Shown here piece by piece: positions 1 to 9,377 of a stretch of DNA of 64,000 nt. Each line of letters begins with the position of its first letter. Position 1 is the first letter of the stretch. The notes below the pieces were generated by a model, which saw nothing but the letters and a program-made list of their open reading frames with translations, did no database searches and was not told where the DNA came from. This stretch comes from Microbispora sp. H13382. Lineage in GTDB: Bacteria; Actinomycetota; Actinomycetes; Streptosporangiales; Streptosporangiaceae. The position numbers were made by a program, and so were the translations under genes. Location: the NCBI RefSeq assembly GCF_014161445.1, contig NZ_JABBXA010000013.1, positions 1-64,000 of the forward strand, in the 5' to 3' direction.

Positions 1-16
1 GTGTGGGTGGGTTTCA

Positions 17-43
17 GCCCCGGCCGACGACGGCCGGGGCTTT
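17..43 (+). terminator. Intrinsic terminator of a gene left of the window
   Basis: A perfect 10-bp GC stem (17-26 with 31-40) closes a 4-nt loop and is followed by TTTC. It fits the end of a rightward gene outside the window. In related actinomycetes valS often precedes folC, but nothing here proves that identity. Confidence 0.7.
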
Positions 44-511
44 CGCATATCCAGAGGCGTATCCAGAGGGCAGGGGCAGGGGCAGGGGCGGCGTCACAAG
101 GCACGGTGGGTGGGGTCCAGCGACGGTGGGGGTCTCAGGGGTGGCCGGTGGACCAGGCCGATGCCGAGGCCGACCTGAGGCCGACCATGCTGGGCGTGAG
201 CGTCGGGGGAGCGGAGCGGGCGGGAGGGAGGACCGCAGCGAAGGCCCAGCGGAGCGGGCTTCGCGAGGACCGGACCTTCCGGCCAGCGCAGTGACCGACC
301 CCAACCCACACCACGACCCCCCACCCACACACACCATGAGTTCCCCGCACACACATCACGAGGCCCCCACACACCACGAGGCCCCGCGCCATCACGCGTC
401 CTAACGGCCCGGCCGCCCCGCGTCCCCGCGTCCCCACGTCCCATGAACACCCCGCGGCGAGACCGCGCAGATTGACGCTCACGCGGCCTACTGCCTTGTG
501 AAAGGGCGGGT
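44..511. other. Non-coding stretch before folC, no gene seen
   Basis: I see no convincing gene here. The reading frames that cross it are low-complexity (Arg/Gly/Pro or His/Pro rich) and have no family signature or good ribosome site. The stretch contains GGGGCA iterations near 70-90, CA-rich C-tracts at about 296-395, an 18-nt tandem repeat at 350-385 and short CCCCGCGT iterations near 417-440. The folC promoter probably lies in its right part, but no hexamers are clear. Confidence 0.6.
350..385. repeat. Two tandem copies of an 18-nt CA-rich unit
   Basis: Positions 350-367 and 368-385 are adjacent copies of an 18-nt unit, identical at 17 of 18 bases, of the form CACACA(T/C)CACGAGGCCCC. They lie in a CA/C-rich intergenic tract and probably arose by slippage. 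Confidence 0.7.
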
Positions 512-1849
512 GTGGGTTCCCGTACGCTGAGGGTCGTGGAATATCGAGCCGTCGAGCAAGCGATCATGGCACGGGGAGTGGAGTGGGATTTCAGCCCCAC
601 TCTTGACCGGATCACCGCGCTGATGGAGATCCTCGGAGATCCCCAGAACTCGTACAAGGTCGTTCACATCGCGGGCACCAATGGGAAGACGAGCACCGCG
701 CGGATGGTCGAGGCTCTCCTGCGCGAGCGTAACCTGCGGGTGGGCCGCTACACGAGCCCTCATCTGCAGTCGATGCGCGAGCGGATCGTGATTGACGGCG
801 AGCCCCTTTCGGAGGAGCGGTTCGCCGAGGTGTACGAGGACATCGCCCCCTACCTGGAGATGATCGACGCCAAGGTGGGCAGGCTGAGCTTCTTCGAGGT
901 GCTGACGGGGATGGCGTACGCGGCGTTCGCGGACGCTCCCGTGGACGTCGCGGTGGTAGAGACCGGCATGGGCGGCACCTGGGACGCGACGAACGTCGCG
1001 GACGGGACGGTCGCGGTCGTCACGCCCATCTCGCTGGATCACACCGACTACTTGGGGCCGGACGTCGCGACCATCGCCGGTGAGAAGGCCGGAATCATCA
1101 AGCCCAAGGCGACGGCCGTGCTGGCGCAGCAACCGCTGCCCGCCGCCGAGGTGCTGATGCGGCGGGCGGCGGAGGTCGGCGCGGTGGTGGCCCGCGAGGG
1201 GCTGGAGTTCGGCGTGCTGCATCGCGAACTGGCCATGGGCGGCCAGATGCTCCAGCTCAAGGGCCTGAAGGGTGTGTACGAGGAAGTGTTCCTGCCGTTG
1301 TACGGCGCACACCAGGCGGGCAACGCGGCCGGCGCCCTGGCCGCCGTGGAGGCGCTGACGGCCGGTGACGACCCGCTGGGCGAGGAGGTCGTACGGCCGG
1401 CGTTCGCCCAGGTGAAGAGCCCGGGGCGGCTGGAGGTCGTACGGCGTGGCCCGACCGTCCTGATCGACGCGGCACACAATCCCGCGGGCATGGAGGCGTC
1501 GGTCGAGGCCATGACCGAGGCGTTCGGGTTCACCAGGCTCGTCGCGGTGGTGGCCGTGATGGCGGACAAGGACGTGGACACGATCCTGGACCTGCTGGAA
1601 CCGGTGGCAGAGGAGATCGTGGTCACCTGTAACTCCTCATCGCGCTCGCTGAGCCCGGACGATCTGGCGGCCCGCGCGGAGGCGGTCTTCGGCCCGGATC
1701 GCGTCCATGTGGAGGACCGGCTCGACGACGCCATCGACACGGGCGTCGCGCTGGCGGACCAGGGCGACGAGCTGGGCTCCGGTGTCCTCATCACCGGTTC
1801 GGTCGTGACCGCGGGAGACGCGCGCATCCTCCTCAAGGTCGCGAAATGA
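512..1849 (+). CDS. folC: Bifunctional folylpolyglutamate synthase / dihydrofolate synthase FolC
   Basis: This Mur-ligase-like enzyme joins dihydropteroate to glutamate and then adds further glutamates to folates, using ATP in the cytosol. The protein is 445 aa, normal for FolC. The nucleotide-binding loop GTNGKTSTAR is at about residue 54, with the folate-loop region TSPHLQSMRERI and the C-terminal ligase segment DAAHNPAG downstream. GTG 512 is chosen because AAAGGG lies 5 nt upstream. GTG 536 is an alternative that removes 8 residues, but its GAGGG is only 2 nt away. The stop overlaps the next start by 4 bp, so the two are translationally coupled. Confidence 0.93.
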   Translation: MGSRTLRVVEYRAVEQAIMARGVEWDFSPTLDRITALMEILGDPQNSYKVVHIAGTNGKTSTARMVEALLRERNLRVGRYTSPHLQSMRERIVIDGEPLSEERFAEVYEDIAPYLEMIDAKVGRLSFFEVLTGMAYAAFADAPVDVAVVETGMGGTWDATNVADGTVAVVTPISLDHTDYLGPDVATIAGEKAGIIKPKATAVLAQQPLPAAEVLMRRAAEVGAVVAREGLEFGVLHRELAMGGQMLQLKGLKGVYEEVFLPLYGAHQAGNAAGALAAVEALTAGDDPLGEEVVRPAFAQVKSPGRLEVVRRGPTVLIDAAHNPAGMEASVEAMTEAFGFTRLVAVVAVMADKDVDTILDLLEPVAEEIVVTCNSSSRSLSPDDLAARAEAVFGPDRVHVEDRLDDAIDTGVALADQGDELGSGVLITGSVVTAGDARILLKVAK

Positions 1850-2196
1850 GCAGCGGCGTGTTCGAGGTCACCCCCGGCATGCGCCGGCTCTGCGCGAGCG
1901 TCCTCGGGATGCAGGCGATCGTCGTGGCGCTCATCAGCCCGGTCGCGATCACCATCAATCATGTGTCCGCCCCGCTCGCGCTGACCGTCGGGCTCGGGCT
2001 CGCCGTCCTGTGCGTGGTGGTCGTCGGCATGCTGAAACGCCCTTCCGCGTACATCGCGGGCACTGTGCTTGAAGTCCTGACGATCGCCACAGGATTCCTC
2101 GTCCCGGTCATGTTCTTCCTCGGGGTGATCTTCGCGGCCCTGTGGATAACTGCCATCTTCGTCGCTCGCCGTGTCGAAGGGACGACGAAGCGCTAA
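1846..2196 (+). CDS. DUF4233 membrane protein
   Basis: A small integral membrane protein of 116 aa with about four hydrophobic segments and a basic C-terminus. Its start overlaps the folC stop (ATGA). The order folC - DUF4233 is widely conserved in Actinobacteria, which is the main basis for the call, together with its size and membrane profile. Function is unknown. The last codons overlap a TAAAGT sequence (2194-2199) that may be the -10 element of the next gene. Confidence 0.8.
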   Translation: MSSGVFEVTPGMRRLCASVLGMQAIVVALISPVAITINHVSAPLALTVGLGLAVLCVVVVGMLKRPSAYIAGTVLEVLTIATGFLVPVMFFLGVIFAALWITAIFVARRVEGTTKR

Positions 2197-2207
2197 AGTC
2201 GGCAACC

Positions 2208-3728
2208 ATGGCCGTCCCTCCCGTACCGCAGGCTCGGACCGCCGCGCCGGTCCGCGCCGTGCGCGTCCCTCTGCTGGTCGACGTCGTCATCGGGCTGCTC
2301 ACCCTGGTGGCCCTTCCTCTGGCGCTCGTCGCCATTCCGAACACGATCTCCGTCGTGGCGGCGCTGCTGCCGCCGGGCGTGTCGCAGGTCGACATGATCC
2401 GCGCGCACGGCCTGGCGCTGCCCGCCATGCTGGTGACCGTGCCGCTCGCCGCGGTCGCGGTACGCAGGTTCCGCGCGGCCCCGATCCTCGTGGCGGGGCT
2501 CACGCTGCTCGCGCTCGCCGACGTCGCCGGGGGGTACACCGACACCGTCGCGCTGGTCGGCGTGCTGCGCGTGCTCCACGGAGTCGGCGCGGGCATGCTC
2601 GTGCCGGCCACGCTCGTCGCGGTCGCGGAGCGTTCCCGGCGCCGGGTGCTGCTGCCGATCTGGGCGGGCGCGCTCGCCGCCTCGTTGCTCACGGCCCAGG
2701 CGCTCGCCCTGTGGGCGATCCGCGACGTGACCTCCTGGCAGGTCACCCTCCAGCCGTACCCGCTGCTGACCGGAGTGGCGCTGGCCCTCGCCGCGGCGTA
2801 CCTGGTGCTCTGGATGATCTCCGGTGACGGCGGGACGCAGGCGGAGGGGGAGATCCTGCCCGCGAGCCGGCCGACGTCGGCCGAGCGCGGGCGGCTCGCG
2901 CTGGCCATCGTGCCGGCGGCGGCCATCGCGGTGCTGGGCGTGGGGATCACCTTCGACTGGCCGCCGCGCCTGGTCGTCGCCGCCGCGGCGCTCGCCGTCG
3001 TGGCGATGCTGGGCCTCGCGGCGCTCGGCACGTTCGAGGGGCAGGGCGGCCGTACGCTCGCCTTCGTCAACGTCGCGGTCGGGCTGGTGGTGCTGCCGAC
3101 GGCCGCGCAGATGACCTACATCGAGCTCGGCGGCCCACTGGGCGGCCCCGGCCTCAAGGGCCTGTGGGTGCCGTTCCTGGTGGCCGCGCTGACCGCGCTC
3201 GTGGCCGCCGTCCTCGCAGGCCGGGTGCCGGACACGTTCACGGAACGGATGACGGCCCTCGGTCTCGCGGCCGTCGTCGCGGGACTGTGCGCGACCTGGC
3301 TGCTGGTCCCGGCACCGTCCGGCACGCCGCTGGTGGTGCCGTTCGTGCTGCTGGCCGCGGGGTCGGCGGTCGCGTTGGTCGGCGCGTTCCGCACGGCGGG
3401 TCTGGGCTCGGCGATGCTGGGTCTGTCGCTGTGCTTCCCGGCCGTGCTCGCGGGCTTCCTGCTCGGCACCGGCATCCAGGTGAACCGGCTGCGCGACGCC
3501 GCCGAGACCGCGGGAGGCAACGGGAACGCCCTGGTCGAGGGGTTCATCGACGCGCTGCACATGTGGGCGCAGATCGGCGGTTTCGTCGTGGTCGGAGTGA
3601 TCGTGCTCTCCGCCGTCCTGACCCGGAGGGCCGCCGCGCCGGGGGATGGTCCGGTGGTGATCCCCGCGCCGACGCCGTCTCCGGAGGAGGACGACGGCAC
3701 CCCCGGGGACCCGGGGCCCGCCCGCTGA
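2208..3728 (+). CDS. Multi-pass membrane protein, MFS-like
   Basis: The 506-aa protein has about 14 hydrophobic segments and an acidic Pro-rich tail (from about residue 480). The region RVLHGVGAGMLVPATLVAV near residue 115 resembles the conserved motif of drug-exporting MFS proteins, but other MFS signature motifs are weak. It may therefore be a diverged MFS protein with no proven substrate. ATG 2208 is preferred. No Shine-Dalgarno sequence is visible, but TAAAGT lies 8 nt upstream, which suits a leaderless or near-leaderless transcript. A possible upstream start at 2142 would overlap DUF4233. Confidence 0.72.
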   Translation: MAVPPVPQARTAAPVRAVRVPLLVDVVIGLLTLVALPLALVAIPNTISVVAALLPPGVSQVDMIRAHGLALPAMLVTVPLAAVAVRRFRAAPILVAGLTLLALADVAGGYTDTVALVGVLRVLHGVGAGMLVPATLVAVAERSRRRVLLPIWAGALAASLLTAQALALWAIRDVTSWQVTLQPYPLLTGVALALAAAYLVLWMISGDGGTQAEGEILPASRPTSAERGRLALAIVPAAAIAVLGVGITFDWPPRLVVAAAALAVVAMLGLAALGTFEGQGGRTLAFVNVAVGLVVLPTAAQMTYIELGGPLGGPGLKGLWVPFLVAALTALVAAVLAGRVPDTFTERMTALGLAAVVAGLCATWLLVPAPSGTPLVVPFVLLAAGSAVALVGAFRTAGLGSAMLGLSLCFPAVLAGFLLGTGIQVNRLRDAAETAGGNGNALVEGFIDALHMWAQIGGFVVVGVIVLSAVLTRRAAAPGDGPVVIPAPTPSPEEDDGTPGDPGPAR

Positions 3729-3934
3729 CGACGCCGGCCGGCACCGCCGCGCCGGCGAGACCCGGCCTCGCCCGATCGGAGCGGCGTTCGCGGACCGGTA
3801 AGCTGCCGTTGCGTACGGAGCTCCCCAGCCGGAGCTCCCAGATGCTTGACGGGTGCGCCCGCGACCTGCACGGGTCACCGTACGGCGAGCACGACGCCAC
3901 GTGAGCCTCAGCAACGACCTTAGGAGAACAGACC

Positions 3935-4345
3935 GTGTCCGAGCGTACGCTTGTCCTGATCAAGCCCGACGGGGTCCGTCGCGGCCTCGTCGGGGACGTC
4001 ATCGGCCGCATCGAGCGCAAGGGCCTCAAGATCGTGGCGATGGACCTGCGCACGCTCGACGCCGAGACGGCCAAGGCCCACTACGCCGAGCACTCCGAGC
4101 GCCCGTTCTTCGGCGAGCTGGTGGAGTTCATCACCGGCGGCCCGCTGGTCGCGATGGTGCTCGAGGGTCCCCGGGCCGTCGAGGCGTTCCGCGCCCTGGC
4201 CGGCCTGACCGACCCGGTGAAGTCCGCGCCCGGCACCATCCGCGGCGACCACGCCCTGGAGATCGGCGAGAACGTCGTCCACGGTTCCGATTCGCCGGAG
4301 TCCGCCGCCCGGGAAATCAAGATTTTCTTTCCGGACCGTTTCTAG
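3935..4345 (+). CDS. ndk: Nucleoside diphosphate kinase
   Basis: Transfers the gamma-phosphate of ATP to nucleoside diphosphates through a phosphohistidine, balancing NTP and dNTP pools in the cytosol. The protein has the usual bacterial length (136 aa). The active-site motif NVVHGSDS places the phosphorylated histidine at His116. The N-terminus [11 protein letters not shown] is the family hallmark. GTG 3935 has TTAGGAGA about 8 nt upstream. A strong terminator follows directly, so this is probably a monocistronic unit. Confidence 0.97.
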   Translation: MSERTLVLIKPDGVRRGLVGDVIGRIERKGLKIVAMDLRTLDAETAKAHYAEHSERPFFGELVEFITGGPLVAMVLEGPRAVEAFRALAGLTDPVKSAPGTIRGDHALEIGENVVHGSDSPESAAREIKIFFPDRF

Positions 4346-4353
4346 CCCTTGCC

Positions 4354-4395
4354 ACACGAGAGGCCCCGGTTTAAACCGGGGCCTCTCGTGTTTTT
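4354..4395 (+). terminator. Strong intrinsic terminator after ndk
   Basis: A perfect 38-nt palindrome (4354-4372 with 4373-4391) contains the stem ACGAGAGGCCCCGG and ends in five Ts (4391-4395). It starts 9 nt after the ndk stop and separates ndk from the mre operon. Confidence 0.92.
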
Positions 4396-4544
4396 CCAGG
4401 TGGTGACCGAGCTTAGGCGGGGGGAGGCCGGTTTTTCCGGGGGCTTGAGAGCGCGATGTGCCCAGTGATGAGCACGTGCCGTTACGATTCGAATGCGATG
4501 CGTCATCCCGCACACCCGCTGAACCCGGTAACCGCTAACCACCT

Positions 4545-4561
4545 GAAGGAAGGCTTCCTTC
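4545..4561 (+). promoter_or_regulatory. Inverted repeat covering the mreB ribosome site
   Basis: GAAGGAAG (4545-4552) and CTTCCTTC (4554-4561) form a near-perfect inverted repeat ending 3 nt before the mreB ATG. The left arm is the Shine-Dalgarno sequence. Folding with a 3-nt loop would hide it, so it could damp mreB translation. The effect is inferred from sequence only. Confidence 0.45.
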
Positions 4562-4564
4562 CGC

Positions 4565-5596
4565 ATGGGCAGCAAGCTGACATTCCTGGGCCGTGACATG
4601 GCTGTCGACCTTGGCACGGCGAACACTCTCGTCTACGTCCGAGGGCGCGGCATCGTCCTGAACGAGCCGTCCGTCGTCGCCATCAACGTCACGACTGGAA
4701 AGATCGTGGCAGTTGGAATAGAAGCGAAGCGGATGATCGGGCGGACGCCCGGAAACATCGTCGCGATCCGTCCCCTGCGGGACGGTGTCATCGCGGATTT
4801 CGATGTGACCGAGCGGATGCTGCGGTACTTCATCCAGAAGATCCACAAACGCCGCCACTTCGTGCGTCCGCGCATCATCGTGGCCGTGCCGAGTGGCATC
4901 ACCGCGGTGGAGCAACGCGCGGTGAAGGAAGCGGGCTATCAGGCAGGGGCCCGCCGCGTGTACATCATCGAGGAACCGATGGCGGCCGCGATCGGGGCCG
5001 GCCTGCCGGTCCACGAGCCGACCGGGAACATGGTCGTCGACATCGGCGGCGGCACCACCGAGGTGGCCATCATCTCGATGGGCGGCATCGTGACCAGCCA
5101 GTCGATCCGCGTCGGGGGTGACGAACTCGACCAGGCGGTCATCGCCTTCGCGAAGAAGGAGTACTCCCTGATGCTCGGGGAGCGCACGGCGGAGGAGGTC
5201 AAGATCGCCGTCGGGTCCGCGTGCGTCACGGGGGAGGACTTCCACGCCGAGGTGCGCGGCCGCGACCTGGTCAGCGGCCTGCCGAAGACGGTCGTCATCA
5301 GCGCCGAGGAGATCCGCCGGTCGATCGCCGAGCCGGTCAACGCGGTAGTGGACGCCGTGAAGTCGACGCTGGACAAGTGCCCGCCGGAGCTCTCCGGCGA
5401 CCTCATGGACCGGGGCATCGCCGTGACCGGTGGCGGCGCCCTGCTGCGCGGCATGGTCGACCGGTTGCGCGAGGAGACCGGCATGCCGGTCCATCTGGCC
5501 GAGAACGCGCTCGACTCGGTCGCGCTCGGCTCCGGGCGGTGCGTGGAGGACTTCGAAGCCCTCCAGCAGGTGCTCGTGCCGGAGCCCCGCAACTAA
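4565..5596 (+). CDS. mreB: Rod shape-determining protein MreB
   Basis: An actin-like ATPase that polymerises under the membrane and directs wall synthesis; in sporulating actinomycetes it is mainly needed for spore-wall thickening. The protein is 343 aa, the family norm. The phosphate-1 loop is [11 protein letters not shown] near residue 13, the phosphate-2 region is [13 protein letters not shown] near residue 158, and the adenosine motif is [10 protein letters not shown] near residue 287. It is first in an operon with mreC, mreD, the PBP2 gene and rodA, and mreC starts 8 nt after its stop. Confidence 0.97.
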   Translation: MGSKLTFLGRDMAVDLGTANTLVYVRGRGIVLNEPSVVAINVTTGKIVAVGIEAKRMIGRTPGNIVAIRPLRDGVIADFDVTERMLRYFIQKIHKRRHFVRPRIIVAVPSGITAVEQRAVKEAGYQAGARRVYIIEEPMAAAIGAGLPVHEPTGNMVVDIGGGTTEVAIISMGGIVTSQSIRVGGDELDQAVIAFAKKEYSLMLGERTAEEVKIAVGSACVTGEDFHAEVRGRDLVSGLPKTVVISAEEIRRSIAEPVNAVVDAVKSTLDKCPPELSGDLMDRGIAVTGGGALLRGMVDRLREETGMPVHLAENALDSVALGSGRCVEDFEALQQVLVPEPRN

Positions 5597-5604
5597 GGAG
5601 CGTC

Positions 5605-6789
5605 ATGAGAGACACCCGCCGCGCCCGTCTCATGCTCGGACTCCTCCTCGCCGTGGCGCTGATCCTCATCACCGTGGATCACCGGGCCGGGAACGACCAC
5701 GTCCTCGGCCCGGTGCGCGGCTTCGTGGGCGCCGTGTTCGGGAAGGCCGAACGCGTCGGCGCCGCCGTGACCCGCCCGATCACCGGATTCGTCGGCATGC
5801 TGCGCGACGCGCCCTCGGCCCGCCGTGTCATCACCGACCTGCGCAAGGAGAACGCGCGGCTGCGGGACGAGGTGTCGGCGCAGCGGCTCGACCGGGCGCG
5901 GGCCGAGAAACTGGACCGCATGCTCGGGCTGGCGGGGCTCGGCCGCTACCGCGTGGTCGGGGCGCAGGTCGTCGCGCGGCGTACGGTGGCGGGGTTCGAG
6001 GACACGGTCGAGATCGACGCCGGCACCGCCGACGGGATCCGGCCCGACATGACGGTGCTGAGCGACGTGGGACTGGTCGGCCGCATCGTCCAGGCGGGCC
6101 CGGCCAGCTCGACGGTGGCCCTGCTGACCGACCCGGCCCTGTCGGCGGGGGCGCGGCTGGAAGGCGGCAACGAGCTCGGTGTCGTGAGCGGCCTCGGCGA
6201 GGCGGGCGGAGGCGGCAACCTCGTCAGGTTCCGCCTGCTCGACTCCACCGTGCCGATCGGCGTGGGCCGCCGGATCGTCTCGTTCGGTTCGCAGCAGAGC
6301 AGGCCGTACGTGCCGGGCGTGCCGATCGGCGTGGTCGAGCGGGTGGACAACACGCCGGGTGAGGTGACCAGGACGGCCTACGCGAGGCCCTTCACCGACT
6401 TCTCCGCACTGGACGTCGTCGGCGTGGTGATCGCGGCGCCGAAGCGTGATCCGCGCGACGCGGTGCTGCCGCCGAAGCCGCAGCCGCCGAAACCGGCGCG
6501 CGAGGACCGGCAGCGGCGCGGCGACGAGGGTCGCGGGCAGGGCCGCGCGTCGCTGGAGGCCGAGTGGGGGCTCGGCGACCGGGGCCGCGGCACGGGCGAG
6601 GGCAGGCCCGAGGCGGCGCAGGAGCGGCGCGGCCGGCACGGCACGCAGGCCGTGGACGGGGAGGTACAGGAGCCGGCCGTACAGGAGCCGCGCGCGGGGC
6701 GGGAGACGGACTCCGCAACGGCGCCTCGGCACGAGCCCCGGGAGAACGACGGTGCCGTGGCCGACGACGGCCGCGGCGGGAGGAACTGA
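5605..6789 (+). CDS. mreC: Rod shape-determining protein MreC with long charged tail
   Basis: A bitopic membrane protein that links MreB to the periplasmic-side wall machinery. The N-terminal segment LMLGLLLAVALILIT (residues about 10-25) is the membrane anchor. A coiled coil around residues 75-110 (DLRKENARLRDEV) and the beta-rich MreC core (about 115-280) follow. Residues from about 285 to 394 form a highly charged, low-complexity extension rich in Arg, Glu and Gly, absent from short MreC proteins. ATG 5605 has AAGGAG 5 nt upstream. It is the second gene of the mre operon. Confidence 0.93.
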   Translation: MRDTRRARLMLGLLLAVALILITVDHRAGNDHVLGPVRGFVGAVFGKAERVGAAVTRPITGFVGMLRDAPSARRVITDLRKENARLRDEVSAQRLDRARAEKLDRMLGLAGLGRYRVVGAQVVARRTVAGFEDTVEIDAGTADGIRPDMTVLSDVGLVGRIVQAGPASSTVALLTDPALSAGARLEGGNELGVVSGLGEAGGGGNLVRFRLLDSTVPIGVGRRIVSFGSQQSRPYVPGVPIGVVERVDNTPGEVTRTAYARPFTDFSALDVVGVVIAAPKRDPRDAVLPPKPQPPKPAREDRQRRGDEGRGQGRASLEAEWGLGDRGRGTGEGRPEAAQERRGRHGTQAVDGEVQEPAVQEPRAGRETDSATAPRHEPRENDGAVADDGRGGRN

Positions 6790-6792
6790 ACG

Positions 6793-7311
6793 ATGGCCCG
6801 CAACCTCATCGCCGCGCTGTCGCTGTTCGTCGCCCTGGTCCTGCAGGTCAGTTTGGTGAACAGGCTGCTGTTCTCGTGGGCGCCGGACCTGGTGCTCCTG
6901 ACGGTCGCCGCACTCGCGACCAGACGCGGGCCCGTGCCCGGTGCGGTGATCGGCTTCTGCGGAGGGCTCGCCTACGACCTGCTGCCGCCCTCCAACCACA
7001 CACTGGGCGAGTACGCACTGGTCCTGTGCTTCCTGGGCTACGCGGCCGGCCGTGTGGGAGAGCGCCTGCCGCTGCCCGCGGTGGCGGCGTGCGCCGTGAT
7101 CGCGCCCGGCATGGTGGCCGGTCTGGGCGCGCTGCTCGGCGCCCCGGGGATCACGTGGCCGGTGCTGGCCACGGCCTGGCCCCGGGCCGCGATCTGCAAT
7201 CTCGTGGCCGCTCCGCTGGTGCTCCGGGCGGTCAAGGTCATGCACGGCGGCCATCGGAGGCGCGCGGGCGGTGGCGAGCTCGTGCCGAGCTGGAGACGGG
7301 GGACGGCATGA
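6793..7311 (+). CDS. mreD: Rod shape-determining protein MreD
   Basis: A small polytopic membrane partner of MreC and MreB in the elongation complex. The protein is 172 aa with about five hydrophobic segments and the typical start MARNLIAAL. It begins 3 nt after the mreC stop with GGGAGGAA upstream, and its stop overlaps the PBP2 start (ATGA at 7308). Sequence conservation in this family is low, so the call rests on size, membrane profile and position. Confidence 0.9.
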   Translation: MARNLIAALSLFVALVLQVSLVNRLLFSWAPDLVLLTVAALATRRGPVPGAVIGFCGGLAYDLLPPSNHTLGEYALVLCFLGYAAGRVGERLPLPAVAACAVIAPGMVAGLGALLGAPGITWPVLATAWPRAAICNLVAAPLVLRAVKVMHGGHRRRAGGGELVPSWRRGTA

Positions 7312-9365
7312 CACGTTTGCGGGGGCGCCTGCTCGTCCTGCAGGTGCTGGTCATCGCCATGATCGTGGTGCTCGTCGTCCGGCTGTGGCAGGTCCAGGTG
7401 GTGCAGGGGTCGCGGTTCGTCACGGTCGCGACCGAGACGCGCACCCGCGAGGTGCGGGTCCCCGCCCTGCGGGGGGCGATCCTCGACTCCTCCGGCCGCC
7501 CGCTCGTGCGCAACCGTACGACGCTGGTGGTCTCCGTGGACCGCGGCCGGCTGGAGCGGATGCGGGACGGCGGCGACGCGGTGCTCCGTCGCCTGTCCGC
7601 CGTGCTGAAGGTGCCGCTGTCGAAGCTGAAGCAGGAGATCCGGGCATGCGGGCCCGGCGTCAGCCGCCCGTGCTGGCCCGGCTCGCCGTACACGCCGATC
7701 CCGGTGGCCAACAACGTCAACCCCCGGGCGGCGCTGCAGATTCTGGAACGCCAGGAGGACTTTCCGGGCGTCACGGCCGACATCCAGGCGCTCCGCGACT
7801 ATCCGAACGGCAAGGACGCCGCCCAGCTCCTCGGCTACCTGCAGCCGGTGACGCAGAGCGAGCTGGAGAAGCGGGAGGGTCTCAAGGCCAACTACTCGGG
7901 TGTCGACCTCACCGGCCGCGACGGGCTGGAGCGGACCTACGACTCGGCCCTGCGCGGCGCACCCGGCCTGCGCAACGTCCAGGTCGACCGGATGGGCAAG
8001 GTCATCACGGTCAACCAGCAGTCCGACCCGGTTCCCGGCGACATCCTGGTGACCAGCATCGACGCCAACGTGCAGCGCATCGTCGAAAAGTCGCTCGACC
8101 AGGCCATGCAGGAGGTGCCGAACTCGGACGGCGCCGCCGGTGTGGTGCTCGACGTGAAGACCGGCCGCGTGATCGCGATGGCCAGCCGGCCGACGTACGA
8201 CCCCAAGGTCTGGACGGGCGGCATCGCGGAGAAGGACTACCGACGCTTGCTGTCGGACAAGTCGGGCAAGCCGCTGGTGTCGCGCGCGATCGCCGGCGAG
8301 TACGCCCCGGGCTCGACTTTCAAGATCAGCTCGGCGTCGGCGATGGTCGCCGACGGTCAGCCGCTGCACGGCACCTACCAGTGCCCGGGTGCCTACACCG
8401 TCGAGGGCCGGTCGTACCCCAACGCGGGCGGCATGAGTCTCGGCGCGATCTCGCTGCACGAGGCGCTGGTCAAGTCGTGCGACACCGTGTTCTACCGGGC
8501 CGGGTACGAGGAGTGGCTGCGCGACGGCGGCAAGACGCCCAAGTCCAAGGTCAAGGAGCCGATGCCGAACATGGCGAAGGCCTACGGCTTCGGCCGCCGT
8601 ACGGGCATCGACCTGCCGGGCGAGTCCGCGGGGCGCATCCCCACCCGGGGGTGGAAGCGCGACCTGTGGAACTCCACCAAGGACGAGATGTGCAGGCGGG
8701 CCAAGACCGGCTACCCGGAGATGAAGGACCAGAGCCGGGCCGCGTTCGCCAAGCGGCTGGCCCACGAGAACTGCGTGGAGGGCGCGATCTTCCACGCCTA
8801 CGAGGCGGTCAACCTCTCGATCGGCCAGGGTGACGTGCTCGTCACCCCCCTCCAGCTCGCCCGGGCGTACGCGGCGCTGCTCGGCGACGGCAACGTGCGC
8901 AGCCCGCGGATCGGCTGGGCGCTGATGCGTCCGGACGGCACGCTGAAGCAGGAGATCCCGGTCCCAGTCGAGGGACACCTGCCGGTCAACGACGAGACGC
9001 GCGAGTACATCCGCAAGGCGCTCAGCGAGGTGCCCTCGGACGGCACGGCGGCGGGCGCGTTCCGCGGCTTCCCGTTCAACATCGTCAAGATCGGCGGCAA
9101 GACCGGTACGGCCGAGGTCTACGGCAAGGAGGACACGTCGTGGTTCGCGTCCTTCGCGCCCGCGGACAATCCGCGGCTGGTCACCGTGGTCATGGTGGCG
9201 CAGGGCGGCTTCGGCGCCTCGACCGCCGCGCCCGCCGTGCGGCGCATCTGGGAGGGCATCTTCGGCCTGAGCAAGGGGGACAACGGCAAGCCGGTCAAGC
9301 CGGCGCTTCCGGACGGCAAACCGGTGACGCGGCTGCCGGCCATCAGCCGCGACAACACGCAGTGA
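7308..9365 (+). CDS. mrdA: Penicillin-binding protein 2 (elongasome transpeptidase)
   Basis: A class B PBP that cross-links peptidoglycan during lateral or spore-wall growth together with RodA. The protein is 685 aa. One membrane anchor (about 10-30) is followed by the dimerisation domain and the transpeptidase domain. The nucleophile is Ser336 in STFK, the SxN-like motif is SCD (in HEALVKSCDTVFY), and K598-TG is the KTG motif. The start overlaps mreD by 4 bp and rodA follows after 12 nt. The motif order and operon position separate it from the divisome enzyme FtsI. Confidence 0.95.
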   Translation: MTRLRGRLLVLQVLVIAMIVVLVVRLWQVQVVQGSRFVTVATETRTREVRVPALRGAILDSSGRPLVRNRTTLVVSVDRGRLERMRDGGDAVLRRLSAVLKVPLSKLKQEIRACGPGVSRPCWPGSPYTPIPVANNVNPRAALQILERQEDFPGVTADIQALRDYPNGKDAAQLLGYLQPVTQSELEKREGLKANYSGVDLTGRDGLERTYDSALRGAPGLRNVQVDRMGKVITVNQQSDPVPGDILVTSIDANVQRIVEKSLDQAMQEVPNSDGAAGVVLDVKTGRVIAMASRPTYDPKVWTGGIAEKDYRRLLSDKSGKPLVSRAIAGEYAPGSTFKISSASAMVADGQPLHGTYQCPGAYTVEGRSYPNAGGMSLGAISLHEALVKSCDTVFYRAGYEEWLRDGGKTPKSKVKEPMPNMAKAYGFGRRTGIDLPGESAGRIPTRGWKRDLWNSTKDEMCRRAKTGYPEMKDQSRAAFAKRLAHENCVEGAIFHAYEAVNLSIGQGDVLVTPLQLARAYAALLGDGNVRSPRIGWALMRPDGTLKQEIPVPVEGHLPVNDETREYIRKALSEVPSDGTAAGAFRGFPFNIVKIGGKTGTAEVYGKEDTSWFASFAPADNPRLVTVVMVAQGGFGASTAAPAVRRIWEGIFGLSKGDNGKPVKPALPDGKPVTRLPAISRDNTQ

Positions 9366-9377
9366 GGCGGGCCTGCC

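Noticed and set aside
348..440. CA/CG-rich iterations as a possible CRISPR array
   Set aside because: Units are 18 nt or shorter, directly adjacent without spacers, and no cas genes are present.
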